A stretch of 64,000 nt of DNA from Virgisporangium aurantiacum (GTDB lineage Bacteria; Actinomycetota; Actinomycetes; Mycobacteriales; Micromonosporaceae): NCBI RefSeq assembly GCF_016863635.1, contig NZ_BOPG01000021.1, positions 1 through 64,000 of the forward strand, read 5' to 3'. Shown here in pieces: positions 59,405 to 64,000 of the stretch. The position numbers and the translations under genes were made by a program. The notes below the pieces were generated by a model. It was given only the letters and a program-made list of their open reading frames with translations. It searched no databases and was not told where the DNA came from. How positions within the stretch are numbered: the stretch's first letter is position 1; each line of letters begins with the position of its first letter.

Positions 59405-60372
59405 AGCTGGAGATCCGCCATCTCCGCGTCATCTGCACCGTCGCCGAGACGGGCAGCATCGGCCGTGCCGCCGCCGCGCTACGGGTGTCTCAACCGAGCC
59501 TCTCCGCGCAGCTGCACCGGATCGAGCGGATGCTGGGCGGCACGCTGTTCGTCCGCCGCAACCACGGCGTCGCACCGACGTCGTTCGGGGAGATGGTGCT
59601 GACGCGGTGCCGGGCCGTCCTACCGACGATCGACGAGCTGAGCCGGGCCACCACCCGGATCTCCATCGCCGCCGACCCGCAGCTGCTCAGGCTCGGGTCG
59701 GTCAACGCCCCGCTGCTCGCCGGCCTGGTCACCGGCCTGCGCGAGCGGTTCCCCCACGCCACGATCACCTCGCACGGCGAAGGGTCGCCGACGCCGCTGG
59801 TCCACATGATCGCGGGCGGCCTGCTGGAGCTCGCCGTCGCCGGCGAGAACCCGGCGTACGAACTCCCGGTGCGACCCGAGGTCACCTACCACACCGTGGC
59901 CACCGAGCCGGTGTTCGCGCTGATCGCCGAGGACCATCCCCTCGCCGTCCACGACGAGATCGACCTGGCCGACCTGGCCGGCGAGTGCTTCGGCCTCCCC
60001 CGCCCCGACGACGACCGCAGCCACGAGTACTACGCGCTGGCCTGCCTGGCCGCCGGCTTCGAGCTGCACACCTCGCACGACATCGAGGGCACACCACTCC
60101 TCGACCTGGTCCGGGCCGGGCACGCGGTGACGTTCTGCCAGGCGACGTTCCGCGTCGGCCCGGGCCTGGCGGTCGTCCCCCTCGCCGGCACGCCGTTGTG
60201 GTACCGGCACGTGCTGCTGTGGCACCGCGAAAGCCCGTTCGCCGACCACGCCGCCCTGGTCACCAAGCTCGCGGCGGCGACGTACGAGCGGGCGATCCGC
60301 CGCAACGCCGCGTATCCGGCATGGCTGGCCCGCCAACGGACGGAACCGCCGGCTCCCGCCCGCGAGGGCTGA
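59401..60372 (+). CDS. LysR-family transcriptional regulator
   Basis: The 323-residue protein has the LTTR winged helix ELEIRHLRVICTVAETGSIGRAAAALRVSQPSLSAQLHRIERMLGGTLFVRR and a ligand domain (LRLGSVNAPLLAGLVTGLRERFPHATITSHG, FALIAEDHPLA). It diverges from the galM gene and precedes the acylase, so it may control either. No ribosome binding site fits ATG 59401 well (AAGGAG is 25 bases upstream), so a short-leader or leaderless transcript is likely. Confidence 0.9.
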   Translation: MELEIRHLRVICTVAETGSIGRAAAALRVSQPSLSAQLHRIERMLGGTLFVRRNHGVAPTSFGEMVLTRCRAVLPTIDELSRATTRISIAADPQLLRLGSVNAPLLAGLVTGLRERFPHATITSHGEGSPTPLVHMIAGGLLELAVAGENPAYELPVRPEVTYHTVATEPVFALIAEDHPLAVHDEIDLADLAGECFGLPRPDDDRSHEYYALACLAAGFELHTSHDIEGTPLLDLVRAGHAVTFCQATFRVGPGLAVVPLAGTPLWYRHVLLWHRESPFADHAALVTKLAAATYERAIRRNAAYPAWLARQRTEPPAPAREG

Positions 60373-60557
60373 GCGCCCGATCGACAGTTCTGTCCGCAAC
60401 CGCCGGCGGCTGGGTCTGCCAGCGGGACTACATCGTGGGGATGACACCGGCCGCGGGTCCGTCCAGCGATGTAGCAGATGTCGATACGGCGGACGACGTG
60501 CCGGCACCGGCTCCGCCGTTAGCGTTCGCTCCACACATCGACGAGCGTGGAGGACGC

Positions 60558-62891
60558 ATGCGACGACATCCGGCCCGGCGCGCCTGGACGGGCGCGGCAG
60601 TGATCCTGGCGGTTCTGATCGGCGGCGGCATCGTCGAGGGCATCGTCGGTACCGGGACGGCGGACGCGACGTCGAGCCGGAGCGGCACGGTCATCCGCCG
60701 CACCGGCCACGGCATCCCGCACATCCTCGCGCGTGACCATCACGGGCTCGGGTTGGGCGCCGGGTACGCCTCGGCCGAAGACAATCTCTGCCTGGTGGCC
60801 GACACCGTGCTGACGCTCTCGGCGGAGCGCTCGCGCTGGTTCGGCGCCGACGCCCGCACCGTCGACGGGGTGACCAACCTCAACAGCGACCTGTACCACG
60901 CGTCGCTCGCGGGTACGGTCGAGCGCCTGCTCGCCCTGCCGTACCCGGCCGGCCCGTCGCGGTCGGCGCGTGACCTCGTGCGTGGCTACGTCGAGGGGTA
61001 CAACCGCTACCTCGCCGAGACCACAGTGGACGGTCTGCCCGACCCCACGTGCCGGGGTGCGGGCTGGGTGCGTCCCCTCACCGAACTCGACATCTGGCGC
61101 CGGGTCCACGAGTTCGCCACCGGTGGCGCCGACGACGTCCAGAACGCGGTCGTCGAGGCGCAGCCGCCCGGATCCACCGTGCCCACGACGGACCCCGGGC
61201 CGGAGAACGCCGGGGCCGGCGAGATCGGCAGCAACGCGTACGCGTTGGGTCGGCAGGCCACCGGCGGCGCCGGGATGCTGCTCGCCAACCCGCACCTGCC
61301 GTGGCAGGGCGCCTGGCGCCTCTACCAGATGCAGCTCACGATCCCGGGTGAGCTGAACGTCAGCGGTGCCGGGCTGATGGGTATGCCGGTGATCGGCATC
61401 GGGCACAACGACCGGGTGGCGTGGACGCACACCTCGTCCACCGCGCAGACCCGCACCCTGGCCCGCCTCACCCTGACGCCCGGCGACCCGCTCGGTTACG
61501 TCGTCGACGGGCGGCCGCACCGGATGCTGGCGCAGCCCGTCACCGTCACCGTGCGCGGGGCCAACGGGACGCTCAGGCCGGTGACCCGGACGCTGTACCG
61601 CACGCCCGACGGTCCACTTGCGACAGACGGACCGCTGCGCTGGACGGAGGCCAACGCCTACGTGCTGCGCGACGCCAACGCCACCAACCTGCGGGTGATC
61701 GACCAGTGGCTGGCGATGGCACGGGCGCGCACCGTCGGCGACGTGCACGCGGCCCTGACCCGACTGCAGGGGGTCCCGAGCTACAACACGCTCGCCGCCG
61801 ACTCCACCGGCGCCGCCTACTACAGCACCGTGCAGGTCGTGCCGCACGTCACCGACGACCTGCTGGCGCGGTGCTCGGTCGGTCCGGCCGGCGGCCCGAT
61901 CGTGCTCGACGGCGGCCGCTCCGACTGCGGCTGGGGAAGCGATCCGGGCACGGTGGTGCCGGGGCTGCTCGGCCCGGCCCGGTTGCCGACGCTGACCCGC
62001 GCCGACCACGTGAGCAACATGAACGAGAGCCCGTGGCTGGCCAACCCGGCGGCACCGCTCACCGGGTACCCGGCGATCCTCGGCACCGTCGGCACCCGGC
62101 GATCGGCGCGCACCCGGCTCGGTCTCGACATGATCGCCGACCGGGTCGACGGCAGCGACGGGCTCGGGCCGCCCGGGTTCAGCCTCGCGACGCTGCAGGC
62201 CACCATGCTCGGCAACCGCGTGCTCAGCGCCGAGGAGGGCCGGGCGTCCACAGTGGACCTGTGCCGGTCCCGTCCGACGCTGACCGCGGGCGACGGGCAG
62301 CCCGTCGACGTGCGGGCCGCATGCGCCGCCCTCGCCGGGTGGAGCGGCCGGGCCGACGTCGACGCGCGCGGGGCCGTGCTGTGGGGCGCGTTCGTCACCC
62401 GCCTCACCGATTCCCGGGTCGACGCCTCGACCGTCCCCTTCGACCCGGCCGATCCGGCGCACACGCCGCGCGGCTTCGACGCGACCCGGCCGGGCGTCGA
62501 CACCGCTCTCGCCGACGCGGTGCGGATGCTGGACGTCGCGGGCATCCCGGTGGACGTGGCCCTCGGCGACGCGCAACGTTACGCGGGGGTGCCGGTGGCC
62601 GGCTGCCGCGGCAGCGACGGGTGCTTCAACGTCACCAACACCGACCGCCGCCCCGACCAGGCCGTTGGCGGCATCCGGCACGGGTCGACGTTCATCATGG
62701 CCGTCGAGCTGACGCCGGCCGGACCGCGCGCCCGCACGATCCTCACGTACGGCCAGTCGGCCGATCCGACGTCGGCGTACTTCACCGACCAGACCCGGCT
62801 CTACGCCGCCAAGCGGTGGGTCACGGCGCGGTTCACCGAGGCCGAGATCGCCCGCGACCCGGCCCTCACCGTGCGCCGGCTCGCGCGGTAG
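60558..62891 (+). CDS. Secreted penicillin-acylase-family Ntn amidase (PvdQ/aculeacin acylase-like)
   Basis: The 777-residue precursor starts at ATG 60558 behind GGAGG; an in-frame ATG at 60441 is the alternative. A signal or anchor spans about residues 11-36. The alpha chain (about 40-224) has TGHGIPHILARDHHGLGLGAGYASAEDNLCLV. The autocatalytic cut should occur at Gly224-Ser225 in EIGSNAYALG, which makes Ser225 the nucleophile of the beta chain. VAWTHTSS, NMNESPWLANP and the late FVTRLTDSRV fit the family. Homologues remove fatty acyl chains from aculeacin, echinocandin or acyl-homoserine lactones. The true substrate here is unknown. Confidence 0.9.
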   Translation: MRRHPARRAWTGAAVILAVLIGGGIVEGIVGTGTADATSSRSGTVIRRTGHGIPHILARDHHGLGLGAGYASAEDNLCLVADTVLTLSAERSRWFGADARTVDGVTNLNSDLYHASLAGTVERLLALPYPAGPSRSARDLVRGYVEGYNRYLAETTVDGLPDPTCRGAGWVRPLTELDIWRRVHEFATGGADDVQNAVVEAQPPGSTVPTTDPGPENAGAGEIGSNAYALGRQATGGAGMLLANPHLPWQGAWRLYQMQLTIPGELNVSGAGLMGMPVIGIGHNDRVAWTHTSSTAQTRTLARLTLTPGDPLGYVVDGRPHRMLAQPVTVTVRGANGTLRPVTRTLYRTPDGPLATDGPLRWTEANAYVLRDANATNLRVIDQWLAMARARTVGDVHAALTRLQGVPSYNTLAADSTGAAYYSTVQVVPHVTDDLLARCSVGPAGGPIVLDGGRSDCGWGSDPGTVVPGLLGPARLPTLTRADHVSNMNESPWLANPAAPLTGYPAILGTVGTRRSARTRLGLDMIADRVDGSDGLGPPGFSLATLQATMLGNRVLSAEEGRASTVDLCRSRPTLTAGDGQPVDVRAACAALAGWSGRADVDARGAVLWGAFVTRLTDSRVDASTVPFDPADPAHTPRGFDATRPGVDTALADAVRMLDVAGIPVDVALGDAQRYAGVPVAGCRGSDGCFNVTNTDRRPDQAVGGIRHGSTFIMAVELTPAGPRARTILTYGQSADPTSAYFTDQTRLYAAKRWVTARFTEAEIARDPALTVRRLAR

Positions 62892-62896
62892 GGCGG

Positions 62897-62949
62897 GGAA
62901 GCGGCAGGGCAGGAAGCGGCCGAACGGGAAGCGGCGGGCGGGAAGCGGC
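62897..62949 (+). repeat. Tandem GGAAGCGGC array
   Basis: ggaagcggc occurs at 62897, 62912, 62927 and 62941, a period of 15, 15 and 14 bases, directly after the acylase stop. Confidence 0.7.
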
Positions 62950-62961
62950 GGGGCGGATACG

Positions 62962-62998
62962 CGACCGGGCCGGGATATCGTGGGTCCCGGCCCGGTCG
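62962..62998 (+). terminator. 14-bp GC hairpin before the phosphodiesterase gene
   Basis: Arms 62962-62975 (cgaccgggccggga) and 62985-62998 (tcccggcccggtcg) are perfect complements around a 9-base loop. It is the likely terminator of the acylase gene, or a 5' UTR structure of the next gene, whose GAGGGGAG site starts 3 bases later. Confidence 0.7.
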
Positions 62999-63012
62999 TC
63001 GAGGGGAGCGGC

Positions 63013-63744
63013 ATGTTCGTCATCGCGCACGTCAGCGACATCCACATCGACGGCACCGAACGGGCCACCGGCCGCACCACCCGCGTCATGGAGTATCTCC
63101 GCGGGTTCGCCGACCGGCTCGACGTCATCCTGATCACCGGTGACCTGGCCGATCACGGCGCGGAACCCGAGTACGAGGTGATCAGGCAGCTGGCCACCGC
63201 GCCGGTGCCGGTGCTGCTGTGCCCGGGCAACCACGACGCGCGCCCGCCGTACCGGAAGGCGCTGCTCGGCGAGGAGCCCGACGGGGCGCCCATCAACCGC
63301 GCGCACCGCGTCGGCGGCGTGACGTTCCTGATGGCCGACTCGTCGATTCCCGGCGACGACGCCGGGCTGCTCGACGACGCGACGCTCGCGTGGCTCGACG
63401 CCGAACTCGCCGCCGACGAGGGGCCGGCGTTCGTGTGCTTCCACCACCCGCCGGTCCCGTTGCACGATCCCGTCATCGACGAGATCCGCATGCTGGGCGC
63501 CGACCGGCTCGCGGCCCTCGTGCGGCGGCATCCGCGGGTGGTCGCGCTCCTGTGCGGTCACGCGCACACGCCGGCGGCGACCACGTTCGCGGGGTTGCCG
63601 CTGCTGGTCGCGCCGGGTGTGGCCTCGACGATCAAGCTGCCCTGGGAGCCCGGCCCACGCGTCGACGTCGGGTACCCGCCGGCCATCGCGTTCCACGTGC
63701 TCGAAGACGGCCGCCTGACCACCCATTTCCGGCTGGTGGCATGA
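63013..63744 (+). CDS. Class III metallophosphoesterase (cAMP phosphodiesterase CpdA-like)
   Basis: The 243-residue protein starts at ATG 63013 after GAGGGGAG. All five metal-binding blocks are present: AHVSDIHIDG (Asp9, His11), ITGDLADHG, CPGNHDARPPY, CFHHPPVPL and CGHAHTPAATTF. This is the dinuclear class III cyclic nucleotide phosphodiesterase set; substrates may be cAMP or other phosphodiesters. It is convergent with the gene cut by the right edge, 6 bases away. Confidence 0.9.
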   Translation: MFVIAHVSDIHIDGTERATGRTTRVMEYLRGFADRLDVILITGDLADHGAEPEYEVIRQLATAPVPVLLCPGNHDARPPYRKALLGEEPDGAPINRAHRVGGVTFLMADSSIPGDDAGLLDDATLAWLDAELAADEGPAFVCFHHPPVPLHDPVIDEIRMLGADRLAALVRRHPRVVALLCGHAHTPAATTFAGLPLLVAPGVASTIKLPWEPGPRVDVGYPPAIAFHVLEDGRLTTHFRLVA

Positions 63745-63750
63745 GGCGGA

Positions 63751-64000
63751 CTAGGCGGCGCCCAGGGTCGCGTTGATGCCGTCGATCCGGCCGTCCTCGC
63801 GGAACTCGACGTCCGCGGTGAGGCGGGCGCCGGTGATCGTCAGCTTGCTCCGGTCGTCGCTGAAGACGGCGGACAGGCCGCGGCGCGCCGCGTAGCTGTA
63901 CACGGCGCGGCGGTGGTTGATCATCGGCAGTTCGGCGAGGCCCTGCTGCAGGATCCGCATGACGCGGGCCGGTTCGGGCGCCGGCAGCACGAAGTCCGGG
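63751..64000 (-). CDS. Unknown protein, C-terminal part (N-terminus beyond right edge)
   Basis: An open frame runs from the right edge to a stop at 63751; a GTG at 63990 is possible as a start but the frame stays open to 64000 (PDF before it), so the gene is probably longer. The visible part reads ARVMRILQQGLAELPMINHR, then a strand-rich end KLTITGARLTADVEFREDG and RIDGINATLGAA. No family was recognised. Confidence 0.55.
   Translation of the reverse strand, partial: PDFVLPAPEPARVMRILQQGLAELPMINHRRAVYSYAARRGLSAVFSDDRSKLTITGARLTADVEFREDGRIDGINATLGAA

Noticed and set aside
60441..60557. Earlier start (ATG 60441) for the acylase
   Set aside because: It would put 39 polar residues before the signal peptide; ATG 60558 has GGAGG and leads directly into it.

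Overview
The window is high-GC DNA (roughly 70%) with many GTG starts, GGAGG-type ribosome binding sites, many 4-base ATGA/GTGA stop-start overlaps and probable leaderless genes. This is the style of a filamentous actinomycete, most likely Micromonosporaceae or a relative; the family is an inference from general look only. No rRNA, tRNA, CRISPR array, insertion sequence or phage gene was seen.

Layout. 1-6066: secreted proteins (a gene cut by the left edge, a DNRLRE/LamG surface protein, a small anchored binding-protein-like protein, and a PL1 pectate lyase behind a perfect LacI-type operator). 6105-13322: small stress or housekeeping units: two NAD(P)-binding reductases around an HxlR regulator, a one-polypeptide Hsp70-membrane-sugar-binding fusion, a ThuA protein, a PadR/permease-prefix pair and a DUF4184 membrane protein. 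13460-17254: a compact four-gene locus that looks like an undescribed RiPP pathway: a 21-residue peptide, a hairpin, a ThiF/MccB-like adenylating enzyme with an N-terminal PqqD/RRE-like domain, a glycosyltransferase and an MFS exporter. 17172-19870: a MarR/MFS pair with an apparent frameshift, then an acyl-ACP desaturase. 19913-24513: two secreted glycanases with ricin lectin modules. 25245-30604: a dienelactone hydrolase, an anti-sigma-like membrane protein and its ECF sigma factor, a PQQ-type sugar dehydrogenase lipoprotein, a small leaderless gene, and a GNAT acetyltransferase preceded by a 16-codon leader peptide and a hairpin over its ribosome binding site.

30655-55108 is a 24.5-kb catabolic island: five acyl-CoA/AMP ligases, a five-gene branched-chain-amino-acid-type ABC importer, an F420/FMN luciferase-like oxidoreductase, two NTF2-like proteins, two SDRs, a DapB-like dehydrogenase, a VOC protein, a carotenoid/stilbene cleavage oxygenase, two thiolases, a DUF1295 membrane reductase, a TesB thioesterase and a double-HxlR regulator. 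The genes are tightly packed in five blocks around two divergent promoter regions that share a 10-base motif. The picture is import of a carboxylic or polyenic/aromatic substrate, CoA activation, oxidation, C-C cleavage and thiolysis; the substrate is not known.

55112-59271 is a sugar ABC importer with a secreted aldose 1-epimerase. 59401-64000 carries a divergent LysR regulator, a PvdQ/aculeacin-acylase-like secreted Ntn amidase, a class III phosphodiesterase and a gene cut by the right edge. Two repeat families are visible: four long palindromic elements with GATCTTGCAGTTGTG arms between genes, and a short palindrome CCACWGTGG that recurs mostly inside genes.
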